Shown here: positions 52,127 through 60,487 of the stretch, piece after piece | Layout of the letters: each line of letters opens with the position of its first letter | How positions within the stretch are numbered: the first letter of the stretch is position 1 | The notes under the pieces: generated by a model | The model's input: only the letters and a program-made list of their open reading frames with translations | Databases searched by the model: none | What the model was told of the DNA's origin: nothing | Program-made: the position numbers and the translations under genes | DNA from: Kitasatospora aureofaciens | GTDB taxonomy: Bacteria; Actinomycetota; Actinomycetes; Streptomycetales; Streptomycetaceae | Direction of reading: 5' to 3' | Assembly: GCF_001188955.3 (NCBI RefSeq) | Contig: NZ_JPRF03000021.1 | Location: 434,001-498,000, forward strand | Length of the DNA stretch: 64,000 nt

Positions 52127-53302
52127 ATGCCCGACCCGATCGGCCAGGCCCGGCAGCTGCCGCAGTACTTCGGCGTCCTGCCCGAGTACCGCGGCCTCAG
52201 GCCCGGCCGCCGGCTGTGGCGCGCGGCCATGCACTGGGAGCACGCCAACGGCGCCGACTACCAACTGCTGCAGACCACTGCCAGCGGCGCCTCCGACCAG
52301 CTGTGCCAGGACCTGGTCGACCAGGACCGCCCTGATCCGTGGGTGCCAAGCGCCGGACCACGGCAGCTGATGGTGTCGATGTACTACCCCGCATGGTCCG
52401 GCACCGGCCGGCCCGCGCCCTTCATGACCACCCAGGAGGCGACGGACTTCCTGGCATCGGAGGGCCTCGGCGGCGCGTTCCCGGCCCAGACGCTCGTCGA
52501 CACCCGCACCTACGCGTACGCCGGCGCCCGCCCGGAACACGGCAAGTACCCGATGGTGGTGCTCTCACCCGGTCTCGAACTGCCGCGCCAGACACTCACC
52601 GGCCTCGCCGTGGACCTGGCCAGCCGCGGCTACGTCGTCGCACTCGTCAACCACACCTACGAGGACTCCGGAACTACCTTCCCCGACGGGCGGACGCTCG
52701 GCTGCACCACCTGCGGGGACACAGGTCCGGCGCCCGACCAGATGGAGCGGAGCCGGGCCGAGGACGTCTCCTTCGTGCTGGACCAGCTGACCGGCCACCA
52801 TCCTGCCTGGCAGAAAGCGCAGTTGATCGACCGCAAGCGGATCGGCATGGCCGGGCACTCGCTCGGCGGTGCCGCCGTCGTCCCGACCATGACGGCCGAC
52901 CAGCGGGTGCGGGCCGGCGCCGACCTGGACGGCAGGCTCTTCGTCCCGGTGCCGTCCGGCGGGCTCGGTGGCCGCCCGGTGCTTCTGCTCGGCAACCCGG
53001 AGAACCATGCGGTGGGCGGCGACGAGTCGAGCTGGGCCGCGAACTGGCCCAGTCTCGACGGTCGGAAGCGCTGGCTGACCATCACCGGCTCCAACCACGT
53101 CAGCTTCACCGACGTCCCCGTACTCGCCGACGAGGCGGGCATCACCGGTGTGGACGGCTCGATCCCGGCGGTGCGCGCCGAGCGGCTTACCCGCGACTAC
53201 GTCGCGGCCTTCTTCGACGAGCACCTGAAGGGCATCCCGCAGCCGCTGCTCGACGGTCCCTCGCCGGTCGACCCGGAGGTGGTCTTCCAACAGCAACCCT
53301 GA
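52127..53302 (+). CDS. PAF acetylhydrolase-like esterase fused to a GNAT-like N-terminal piece
   Basis: A 391-residue protein. From about residue 60 (LVDQDRPDPWVPSAGPRQLM) it is a PAF-acetylhydrolase-type lipase/esterase: VVLSPGLELPR oxyanion region, nucleophile in AGHSLGGAAV, Asp in GADLDGRLF and a late His in GSNHVSFTD. Family members are usually secreted or lipoproteins, but here the signal peptide is replaced by about 55 residues (VLPEYRGLRPGRRLWRAA, GADYQLLQTTASGASDQL) resembling the acetyl-CoA loop and following strand of a GNAT acetyltransferase. The ORF is probably a fusion made by deletion. It starts 4 bp after the LysR stop. Confidence 0.75.
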   Translation: MPDPIGQARQLPQYFGVLPEYRGLRPGRRLWRAAMHWEHANGADYQLLQTTASGASDQLCQDLVDQDRPDPWVPSAGPRQLMVSMYYPAWSGTGRPAPFMTTQEATDFLASEGLGGAFPAQTLVDTRTYAYAGARPEHGKYPMVVLSPGLELPRQTLTGLAVDLASRGYVVALVNHTYEDSGTTFPDGRTLGCTTCGDTGPAPDQMERSRAEDVSFVLDQLTGHHPAWQKAQLIDRKRIGMAGHSLGGAAVVPTMTADQRVRAGADLDGRLFVPVPSGGLGGRPVLLLGNPENHAVGGDESSWAANWPSLDGRKRWLTITGSNHVSFTDVPVLADEAGITGVDGSIPAVRAERLTRDYVAAFFDEHLKGIPQPLLDGPSPVDPEVVFQQQP

Positions 53303-54615
53303 ACGCGGACGCTGCCCCGGATGCGCTGGCGAGGAGAGCCCCCGGGCACAGGACTGAGCCCCGCGCCGGTCCGGCAGGTGCTCTCACAAGCCCCCGGCGG
53401 CGTACGGCCGTCGCCTGTGGTCAGGGCGAGGTCGGGCGCCAGGCGGCCCAGCCAGGGGTGGTCGGAGCCGGGGCGCATCTCGTAGCGGGTGTCCAGTCCG
53501 GTGATGGTCTCGGTGAGAGCGCGGTTGCCCGCAGGGTGGCGGGCGAGCCGGGTGAGGAGGTCGGTGATCGGAGCGAGCCGGTCGTCGGCGTCGCCGAGCA
53601 GCACCTGGGCTCGTGTGTTGGTCAGCACGTGCGCACCGGCGGTGTGGCGTTCGGCGTGGTAGCTGGCGAGCAGGTGTGTCGGGGCGGTGCCGCGCACGGT
53701 GGCGGCGAGTTTCCAGCCGAGGTTGAACGCGTCGTCCAGGGCGACGTTGACGCCGATCGCCCCGGCCGGCGGGTGGATGTGTGCGGCGTCTCCGGCCAGG
53801 ATGACCCTGCCTCGGACGTACTCGGACGCCTGCCGGGCTGCGTTGCCGAACCGAGTCAGCCAGCGTGCGGCACGCAACTCGACGTGGCGGCCGAGCGCCT
53901 CGTCCACGGCGGTTTGGAGCAGGTCCAGGGTGACCGGGGTGTCTTTGTCCGCAGGCGGTTGCCGGTCGGAGGTGATGATCCTTACGTAGCCGGGGCGGGG
54001 GATGGCGACCACGGTCCCGCCGGGGCCGGGGGTCGCGCCGAACGGCAATGCCTCGGGGTCGGCGAGCTCGACGTCGCCGAGCAGGGAGAAGCGGGTCGCC
54101 GCGGTACCGGGGAAGTCGATGCCGGCCTGTTTGCGGACGGTGCTGCGGCCGCCGTCGCAGCCGACCACGTACGCGGCCCGGACGCGGTACTCGCGGCCGC
54201 CGGTGGTGACGGTGGCGGTGACGGATTCGGAATCCTGTTCCAGGGCGCGCAGTTCGTGTCCGCGCCGGATGTCGGCTCCCAGGTCGAGGGCGTGCGCCTC
54301 GAGTATCTCCTCGACCCGGGTCTGCGGGATGCCCAGCGAGTACGGGTGGTCGGTGTGCGTGCCGGCGAGGGTGAGTGTCACCGGCAGGCCGGAGAACGCG
54401 GCGTGCGGCACTTGCCAGCCCTCGCCGACGAGCCTCTCGGCGAGGCCGCGCCGCGCCAGCAGGTCCAGGGCGCGGGCGTTGAGGTTGAAGCCCCGGCAGT
54501 AGTCCGGCCGCTGCGCGTGGCGTTCGACGACGACCGTGTCGACGCCGGCGAGTCGGAGTTCGCTCGCGAGTAACAGTCCGGCCGGGCCGGCTCCGACGAT
54601 CAGCACCTCGGTCAT
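53197..54615 (-). CDS. FAD-dependent aromatic monooxygenase, 3' end replaced
   Basis: A class A flavin monooxygenase (PHBH/TetX/RdmE-like). It has the FAD loop VGAGPAGLLLA near the start, the VGCDGGRSTVRK motif and GDAAHIHPPAGAIGVN for FAD ribityl binding. The ATG at 54615 has GGAAGGA upstream and overlaps the PadR stop. After about residue 405 (LALTTGDGRT) the frame runs into unrelated sequence, antisense to the esterase gene, so the last 60 to 120 residues are missing. The FAD and substrate domains are present; activity is uncertain. Confidence 0.75.
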   Translation of the reverse strand: MTEVLIVGAGPAGLLLASELRLAGVDTVVVERHAQRPDYCRGFNLNARALDLLARRGLAERLVGEGWQVPHAAFSGLPVTLTLAGTHTDHPYSLGIPQTRVEEILEAHALDLGADIRRGHELRALEQDSESVTATVTTGGREYRVRAAYVVGCDGGRSTVRKQAGIDFPGTAATRFSLLGDVELADPEALPFGATPGPGGTVVAIPRPGYVRIITSDRQPPADKDTPVTLDLLQTAVDEALGRHVELRAARWLTRFGNAARQASEYVRGRVILAGDAAHIHPPAGAIGVNVALDDAFNLGWKLAATVRGTAPTHLLASYHAERHTAGAHVLTNTRAQVLLGDADDRLAPITDLLTRLARHPAGNRALTETITGLDTRYEMRPGSDHPWLGRLAPDLALTTGDGRTPPGACESTCRTGAGLSPVPGGSPRQRIRGSVRVQGCCWKTTSGSTGEGPSSSGCGMPFRCSSKKAAT

Positions 54616-55253
54616 CGGGTAGTTCCTTCCGGGGACGTGGGGGCGGACCAGGTCCATCCCTGTTCGGTCTGCTCGACCTTGGGCCAGAAGAGGCTGCCGT
54701 CGCGGATCTCGGCGATGGTCCGCCGCGTCCAGGCCAATTCGGCCTCCCAGGCGTGCAGCGCGCACTCGGTTTCGATCATGAACAAGCGGGGGACCTTGCC
54801 TGAGCCGACCGTGTCGGCCAGCACCGTGTTCGTCTCCTCGATCCGTTGGGCCAGATGCCCCGCCCGTTCGACCAGTGCCTCCGCCGCCCTGTCCGGACCG
54901 AGAGCGCCGAGGTAGGACACCGCGGCCCTGAACTTCGGGTATTCCGCGACGGGCATGCGCAGGAGCTCGTCGATCCAGCGCACGAATTCGCCTTGGCCCA
55001 GCTCGGTTGTCGCGTACACGGTTCGTTCCGGCCGCCTGCCATCGCGCGCCGTCTCCACCGGCTCGATCCAGCCATGCCGAACCAACGCCTCGACCGTGTC
55101 GTACAGGGACCCGGAGTTGACCTTGAAGCTGCTGTCCTTGTGCCGCTCCCGCAGGGTGGCCGCCATCTCGTACGGGTGCATCGGCTGTTCTCGGAGCAGG
55201 CCCAGCACGGCCAGCGCCAGTGTGTTGGAGATCTTCCGCTGCGCCATCCACAT
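54612..55253 (-). CDS. PadR-family regulator
   Basis: A 213-residue PadR regulator of the longer (Vinculin-tail) type. The winged helix has LAVLGLLREQPMHPYEMAATL, FKVNSGSLYDTVEALVRHGWIEP and RRPERTVYATTELG. A C-terminal helical dimerisation domain follows. The ATG at 55253 is chosen for AGGGG six bases upstream. It is translationally coupled to the FAD monooxygenase gene downstream, a frequent pairing in which PadR represses the oxidase until an aromatic ligand binds. An imperfect palindrome around 55268-55300 upstream is a possible operator. Confidence 0.88.
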   Translation of the reverse strand: MWMAQRKISNTLALAVLGLLREQPMHPYEMAATLRERHKDSSFKVNSGSLYDTVEALVRHGWIEPVETARDGRRPERTVYATTELGQGEFVRWIDELLRMPVAEYPKFRAAVSYLGALGPDRAAEALVERAGHLAQRIEETNTVLADTVGSGKVPRLFMIETECALHAWEAELAWTRRTIAEIRDGSLFWPKVEQTEQGWTWSAPTSPEGTTR

Positions 55254-55374
55254 CACCGACCCCTAATAGTAGGAACCGACTATACGGTACCGGCTACTGG
55301 AGGCAAGCACCTGTGGATTCACGAGCAGATCGACGGCGAACGGAGATCTCCCACAAACGCCGCGCTGGCTGACC

Positions 55375-55792
55375 ATCTGACCGCCCACGGCCTGGTCCTG
55401 GAGATGCTGGCCGGCCCTGCGTGGCATCTACGACCCGTCCGGCCCCGGCCGGATTCTCTTCGGGTTCTTCGCCGCGACGGCCGAGACGGAGCGCGAGAGC
55501 ATCCGCGAAGCCACCCTTGAAGGGCTCATGCCGCGCCCGCAAGGGCAAGCACGGCGGCCGGCCGCCGGTCATCACCGACGACATGCTGCACACCGTGCTG
55601 CGGCGCCGGGCGGCCGGCGAGTCCGTCGAGCAGATTCGCCCCGACCTGATCATCCCCACTGGCAAGCGCAAGGGCCAGAACCCCGGCCTGGCCAGCATCT
55701 ACCGGGCGCTGGCCGAGCACGAGAAGCGCCAGGCGTACCCCGAAGCCGTCGCCCAGGCCGAAGCCGAGCTCGCGGCTCTCCGAACCGGCTGA
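55375..55792 (+). pseudogene. Serine recombinase/resolvase remnant
   Basis: The plus strand in successive frames reads LTAHGLVLEMLAGP, GPGRILFGFFAATAETERES, then RKGKHGGRPPVITDDMLHTV, GESVEQIRPDLIIPTG, QNPGLASIYRALAEHEKR. This is the end of the catalytic domain and the C-terminal HTH of a resolvase/invertase. The N-terminal half with the catalytic serine is missing and there are at least two frameshifts. Confidence 0.8.
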
Positions 55793-55887
55793 CGGCGGAT
55801 CGGCCTACAAGATCATCTCAATGTGGGTTTTGCAGGCACCTTGGCCGGACCCCAGGAAGAGGCCATGCCCGCGATCGACGAGCTCCG

Positions 55888-55977
55888 GCTGACCCCCGTC
55901 TGCGCTGGGAGGGCAGGTGCTCCCGGTAGGCCAGCGCGCAGTACACCGGCTGGCCCCCGCACGAGCGGGGGTCAGCC
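55888..55977. repeat. CRISPR-like repeat pair, degenerate
   Basis: A complete palindromic unit around 55949-55977 (GGCCCCCGC-ACGA-GCGGGGGT) has a weaker partner starting GCTGACCCCCG at 55889. The C-runs start at 55893 and 55954, exactly 61 bp apart, the usual type I-E period. Only two units, the first lacking its right arm. It lies about 1 kb from the larger array. Confidence 0.35.
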
Positions 55978-56230
55978 GCGCTGAGCGGACCAGCCCGCCG
56001 ATCCTGAGACGTAGTTCGGGCTCCTTAGCGGGTTTTCTCCAATCGCTCCGCCGATGTGGCGGTGACCCAGGTGGCACCTAGTAACGTTACTAAGTGCCCT
56101 GGACCCCGCTCATACCGCCGCGTGCCAGGGCCGGCTCAGCACTCCGGCCGTGACAGCCGGACCACAGCCGACCCATACCAACTGTCACTGGTCCGTTCCG
56201 AGGACTGAGATCCGGACAGGAGAGCAGCAG

Positions 56231-56797
56231 GTGAGCACGGCGCATGCCAGCCCGGGTGACTACAGCCAAGTGCCCAATCCAGAGCAGGCACTGAAGTACG
56301 CGATTCAGCATATTGCGGGTGACCGCGTCGAGATCGTCGAGGGAGTCATTACCCCCGTGTCACCGTCCTGGGCCCACGAGACCGCCGTAGATCTGATCCG
56401 CGAACAGATCGGGCCCCGTATGCGCGAACTCGGCCTGCGCGCTGGCTCCGGAAACCTCGACCTACCCGGCACAGAGAACTTTTACGTGCCCGACCTTGCT
56501 GTCGTACCCGCCGAGCTCGCGAAGACCGAAGGAGCCCTCCTACCCGACCAGACCGTACTCGTCGTCGAGGTGACCTCGCCGTCGAACGGCGACACCGACC
56601 GAACCTCCAAGCGCCGGCGCTACTCACAGTTCGGCGCTCCCGTGTACCTCCTGGTCGACCGACAGGAACGCACCTGCACCCTCTTCTCCCAGCCGGGTCA
56701 GCTCGGCTACACCCGGGTCGAAGGCCCCCACCCCTTCGGTACGCCACTGCAGCTGCCGTCACCGTTCAACCTCGAACTCGATACAGCAGGTTTCTGA
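56231..56797 (+). CDS. Uma2-family PD-(D/E)XK endonuclease
   Basis: A 188-residue Uma2 (DUF820) protein: RVEIVEGVITPVSPSWAHE, FYVPDLAVVPAEL, VLVVEVTSPSNGDTD, KRRRYSQFGAPVYLLVDR and a C-terminal ERTCTLFSQPG strand. The D (PDLAVV), ExT (VEVTS) and downstream K fit a PD-(D/E)XK nuclease core. The GTG at 56231 has AGGAG nine bases upstream. Streptomycetes carry many Uma2 copies and their role is unclear. It stands between a resolvase remnant and the CRISPR-like array, but no cas gene is nearby, so a shared function is only speculation. Confidence 0.88.
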   Translation: MSTAHASPGDYSQVPNPEQALKYAIQHIAGDRVEIVEGVITPVSPSWAHETAVDLIREQIGPRMRELGLRAGSGNLDLPGTENFYVPDLAVVPAELAKTEGALLPDQTVLVVEVTSPSNGDTDRTSKRRRYSQFGAPVYLLVDRQERTCTLFSQPGQLGYTRVEGPHPFGTPLQLPSPFNLELDTAGF

Positions 56798-56975
56798 GCA
56801 CCCGCGAGGGCAGGCTCGAGGAGCCTGCATTTAGGGCAGAACACCAAAGGCTTAGCCTCCGCATGGGGGCAGCGGGCAGGGTTGAGCATGAGTTCGGCGG
56901 CGACGTCGGTCACCTCCCGCTCCCGTGGGTCGATGTCTCAGCCGGGGGGGGTGGCGCAACCCGGGAGGCGAGAGA

Positions 56976-57294
56976 GATCCCCGCGAGCGCAGGGCCGACA
57001 GCTCCAGGGTCGACCAGGACGCCGGCCCCGCGTGCGCGGGGGCCGACGTCCTGGGCCTGATGAGGTGCGGGAAGATCTGGGAGCAACCCCCGCGAGCGCG
57101 GGGGCCGGCGACCGCCTGTAGGGCCTTCCGCAGCTCGAACCGGAACCACCCTCGCGTGCGCGGGGATAGCTCGACGATGTGGGGCCAGGTAGCCGACCGC
57201 AAGACGTCGGCCCCGCGCTCGCGGGGGTGCTCCCCGTTCCAGACGGCCGGGCAGGACGTCGCGTTGTCGGCCCCGCGCTCGCGGGGGCTGACTG
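56976..57294. CRISPR. Degenerate type I-E-like repeat array with mixed orientation
   Basis: Six palindromic units with a CCCCGCG-NN-CGCGGGG core. The 8-base cores begin at 56983, 57030, 57092, 57154, 57215 and 57275, giving spacings of 47, 62, 62, 61 and 60 bp. That is the period of a 29-bp repeat with a 32-bp spacer. Units 5 and 6 share 22 identical bases starting GTCGGCCCC at 57206 and 57266 and read on the plus strand. Units 1, 3 and 4 read the same consensus on the minus strand, and unit 2 is nearly symmetric. Outermost units (1 and 6) are most degenerate away from the centre. No leader and no cas genes are in the window. This looks like a relic or two back-to-back mini arrays. Confidence 0.6.
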
Positions 57295-57875
57295 CGTGCG
57301 CCGCCCGCTCGGATCCTGACAATTCCCAGCACGGAGAGCAACCGAGACGTCACACTGGCAGGATGGCTGATGAGAATATCCAGAGGTCTGGCCGAACCGG
57401 GCGGCGTGTAAAGCCAGTTCCCAGAGTGCTGGCGATGTTGGGCACCATAGTGTCCGAATCGCGAAGTTCGCGGAAGCGTTTGCCGAACGGTCACTGTGAC
57501 CGTTCGGCAAACGGAACTGCGGGGGCGTGTGGAGCGGGCGGGACGTTCCCCACCGGGAACCCGACCCGGAGTCCGGGCGGGGAAGGTCGGTGGACCGGAC
57601 CACCCTGATCATTCCTCACGGTGGTGGCCACTAACAGGGCCCAGAACCCACCCCACCTGCAACCAAGCTACCGGCTCTGCTTGCGCGCGTCTGAGCACTG
57701 GCTGCGCCAGGCCGCCGTGGGCGACGAGACCTCGGCCAGGACCAACACCCCGAGCCCGCCCCGTTCTGCGCCCCCGAGTCGGCACTGCGCCAGGCGCTGG
57801 CCGACCGGTCCATCGAGCGGTGTGGCGAGTACTGCCCACCAACTACCTGGCCGAGCACCGCGCGCTGTTGGCGGC
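57295..57875. other. 580-bp region, no gene
   Basis: No supported gene. It contains the 16-bp palindrome at 57478-57512 and a Gly/Arg-rich stretch with shadow frames only. The 3' end of the minus-strand secreted protein gene marks its right limit. Confidence 0.45.
57478..57512. repeat. Perfect 16-bp palindrome
   Basis: Arms GTTTGCCGAACGGTCA (57478-57493) and its exact complement (57497-57512) around CTG. It is less GC-rich than the terminators seen here and has no adjoining gene end. It could be a recombinase or regulator site or the end of a lost element. Confidence 0.55.
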
Positions 57876-58244
57876 TCAGTTGGCCGGGCCGCACACCTCT
57901 GCACTGAACGGCCCCCACAAACACGCCTCCAGGGTTATACCCGGGCCGTCGTACTCCCACGGCGACTGGCTGGGGCTGGTGGTCGGGCCGTACACCCACC
58001 CGCCGGTGTTCACGTTCTTGATGCCGAACTCACAGCCATTGGGGGCGGCGGTCGGATCGATCGCCATGTGGTCGTGGCCACTCTGGAGTTCGACCTTCTC
58101 CAACGCGGTGCAGCCGCCGCTGCGGATATACCAGGAGCCCTCGGCGGCCTGCGCCGAGGTCGCGCTCCCCACTCCGATCACGCCCATCGCCACCACGGCG
58201 AGCGCGGCGGCCGAGGCACGCTTCCTGGTCCTGGTGAATCGCAT
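57876..58244 (-). CDS. Small secreted protein
   Basis: A 122-residue protein with a typical Sec signal: MRFTRTRKRASAAALAVVAMG, a hydrophobic core and cleavage after AQA near residue 33. The mature part is about 90 residues with four Cys (GGCTALEKV, APNGCEFGI, LEACLWG, AEVCGPAN) that could form two disulphides. The ATG at 58244 has GGAGGA five bases upstream. Function unknown; it resembles small extracellular beta proteins or inhibitors of streptomycetes. Confidence 0.75.
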   Translation of the reverse strand: MRFTRTRKRASAAALAVVAMGVIGVGSATSAQAAEGSWYIRSGGCTALEKVELQSGHDHMAIDPTAAPNGCEFGIKNVNTGGWVYGPTTSPSQSPWEYDGPGITLEACLWGPFSAEVCGPAN

Positions 58245-58867
58245 GGAGTCCTCCGGTTCGTCGGTCCCGCCCCGAGCCGGCGCCGGGGCGCACCCGAAGC
58301 TCAGCAGCCGACAGCACGGGACGCAACTGATCGAGCAGAATCTGGACACCCCCGGACGCCGCTGGACGGCACCGGCCCCCGCGTGACCACTCCGAGACCA
58401 AATCCGCTGGTCTGGGCCGGGTCGGTGACAGCTCTTGCATCTTCGACGCGAGGCCTGTCGGGCTCACGTCTCGGGGCTGTCTTGGGGGAAGCCGGAGCGC
58501 TGCAGCGTCTCCATCAGGTGGGCCGCGTGTTCCGGGATGCTGCTGTCGGGGGGTTCAGAAACAGGTAATGAGGCCGGATCAGAGCACGGCGACCGGGCGC
58601 AGCGGGGCCTGCTCGGCGCCGGGTCGGCCGGGCAGCCGGTTCTCGTGGGGCTCGATCGTACGGATGCGGCCGTCGGTGTCGGGCAGCCACACCTCGACGC
58701 AGGTGCCGGCGGCGGCGCGGCCGCGCCCGCTCGCCTCGACTTTCACCTGACGATCGACAAGAGGCCGTACCCGTCGCCGAGGCCGAACCACTGTCCGGCT
58801 GTGACGGCCAGCCGCAGCTGCGAGCCACGCGTCCATGAGGTTCGCGATGCCCCGGGCGGCCGCGGAC
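58245..58867. other. 620-bp region with a possible decayed minus-strand gene
   Basis: No intact gene. The minus strand from about 58860 to 58570 reads IANLMDAWLAAAAG, then in another frame GQWFGLGDGYGLLSIVR, then TCVEVWLPDTDGRIRTIEP before a stop. This suggests one small gene with two frameshifts. Family not recognised. Confidence 0.4.
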
Positions 58868-59056
58868 ATGGGTCCCCGGGAAGACGAGCGGCGCCTGCGG
58901 CACCAGGTCGGCGTTCTTACCGCGTCGGCGGAGGAGCTGGAGCCGGGCTATCCGTGCCCGCGCTGCGGGAACGTCACGGTGCACTTCCGAGGCGATCCGC
59001 CCGGGCGGGACTGGTGCACGCTCTGTGACTGGGACCCGCCGCCTGAGGAGGACTGA
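58868..59056 (+). CDS. Small zinc-ribbon protein
   Basis: A 62-residue protein with two Cys pairs, YPCPRCGN and CTLCDWDPP, spaced 17 to 20 residues apart as in zinc ribbons. The N-terminal half is charged and helical. No clear ribosome site; ATG 58868 is the best in-frame start. Function unknown, possibly nucleic-acid or protein binding. Confidence 0.5.
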   Translation: MGPREDERRLRHQVGVLTASAEELEPGYPCPRCGNVTVHFRGDPPGRDWCTLCDWDPPPEED

Positions 59057-59126
59057 CCGGTGATCTTCCCGGGACAGGAGCAGTGCGAGCTGGGGAGCGG
59101 GCCGTTTCGGGGTAGGCATGGAGTGA

Positions 59127-59450
59127 GTGGTGCACCGCACCGACCCGAAGCTCGACGGCCGGCGGCTGGTGGTGGCGTGCGGCCGCGAGCACGGGCGGCA
59201 GTTGGTCGACCAGTACCGGGGCAGGCCGGTCGTGGAGCCCGAGCAGTGGGCGGCCAAGATCATGCGGGCACTCGACCAGCACTCGGAGGGGCTGAGCGAG
59301 ACCGAGCTGGCGGAGGCGACCGGGCTGACGCCGGCCGAGATCGAGATCGGTGTGCGCTGGCAGGCGATGGCCGCCGTGGACTGGCACGCGCGGTTCGGCG
59401 CAGTCGGTCTCCAGGAACCGGCGGGTGCGGGCGTCCTTCTCCGCCCGTAG
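59127..59450 (+). CDS. Winged-helix-like hypothetical protein, 3' end doubtful
   Basis: 107 residues from GTG 59127. KLDGRRLVVACGREHGRQLV is a beta hairpin resembling a Cys/His knuckle, and ALDQHSEGLSETELAEATGL, PAEIEIGVRWQAMAAVDWH is a helix-turn-helix. The last 20 residues (GLQEPAGAGVLLRP) look unlike the rest, so it may be truncated by recombination. Confidence 0.45.
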   Translation: MVHRTDPKLDGRRLVVACGREHGRQLVDQYRGRPVVEPEQWAAKIMRALDQHSEGLSETELAEATGLTPAEIEIGVRWQAMAAVDWHARFGAVGLQEPAGAGVLLRP

Positions 59451-59510
59451 CGCCTCGGCGATCTGCGGATGCTGTTCGTCGAGGCGGCTCGTCTCTGCCG
59501 ACCGGGCATC

Positions 59511-59960
59511 TCAGAAGAGCGGCCAGTCGGCACCAGGCGGAGGCGTAGGACGTAGCCGCTTGCGCTTCTCGCCGCGTACGTCAACAGGCCAGCGGCCGTC
59601 GATGACGATGGCTGCCTCCCTGCATTCTGGGCACGCGTCGTCCCAATCGGGGCCCCACGGGTAGGGAGAGGGAACCACGCCCTCCTGCTGCATACCGCAC
59701 AAGGTTGCACCGAAGTGGCCGTATGCATGGGAGACGCCAGCGGGCGGTTCTGCGGCATCGGTGCGCTCCCACCGCATGTGCACGGGTTCGTACCACGACC
59801 GGCCGACCAAGCCCGGATGAGCACCCAGCTCGGTCCATGCGTAGCACCAGGGGCAGACCCACGCCTCCCTCACCCGCGAGTCCGCTCTTGGCACTTGTCG
59901 CATCTCATGCCCGCACACGTCACACGTCACGGGCCGATCCTTCCACCCGCCACTGACCAC
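59511..59960 (-). CDS. Zinc-ribbon hypothetical protein
   Basis: About 149 residues from GTG 59960 (AGGGG a few bases upstream). An N-terminal ribbon (CDVCGHEM ... CPWCYAW) and a later CxxC (ACPECREA) flank a Trp-rich middle (WERTDAAEPPAGVSHAYGHF). Codon usage and the lower GC content suggest an accessory gene. Function unknown; proteins of this type occur in mobile regions of streptomycetes. Confidence 0.55.
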   Translation of the reverse strand: MVSGGWKDRPVTCDVCGHEMRQVPRADSRVREAWVCPWCYAWTELGAHPGLVGRSWYEPVHMRWERTDAAEPPAGVSHAYGHFGATLCGMQQEGVVPSPYPWGPDWDDACPECREAAIVIDGRWPVDVRGEKRKRLRPTPPPGADWPLF

Positions 59961-59990
59961 GCCGCCCCTGCATAGCTGCAGCGGAACCAA

Positions 59991-60487
59991 CCCACCGAAG
60001 GATCAAGGACCGCATTTCGTTAGGAGTTCCAAATCAGACAGGCGAAGGCCGTACACCGGAAATCCCGACGGTGAGGTCAGAGAACTGCGGCCAGCGGACC
60101 CGCTGGGATCCCCAGGCGCCACCCCTTGTCTGCCCCCATCGGGACCAACCCCGGCAGCAGCCCGGCTGCCACCCGGCCACACTGGAAGGGACCGGTCCGC
60201 GCCCGGAGCGCCCGGACCCCCGAGCGGGCAGCGGACCGGTTCCCCTTTCTGCTCGCCGAGCCGTGCCCCGGGACACGTCGCTGGCGGGAAGTCACGGGTG
60301 CGGCGTGTCGGAGGGGTGGTCGGTGCTGTTCGTACGGAAGCTGCTGAAGGTCCTGCCCGACCGTGGAACGCTCCCGCGCCCCCGCGCGGGGGAGACGGGG
60401 CGCGTGATCGCCTGGTCGCTCGTCGCGCCCCTCGCCCTCTAAGCCACTTTCGCGTTCCCGGTCATGATCGCAAGTGAAACGCGCAGG
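59991..60487. other. Non-coding 500-bp region
   Basis: No gene supported. It holds the second copy of the dispersed hairpin (60191-60240) and ends beyond the stop of the FAD monooxygenase gene. Confidence 0.45.
60191..60240. repeat. Dispersed hairpin repeat, copy 2
   Basis: 10-bp perfect arms ACCGGTCCGC (60191-60200) and its complement (60231-60240), with ACCCCCGAGCGGGCA in the loop as in the copy at 38828-38868. Similarity extends weakly upstream (CAACCC-GGC-GCAGC region in both). Confidence 0.65.

Noticed and set aside
56910..57494. Minus-strand protein with repeated PPRARG/PASAGP motifs
   Set aside because: This is the translation of CRISPR-like palindromic repeats, a common false gene call.
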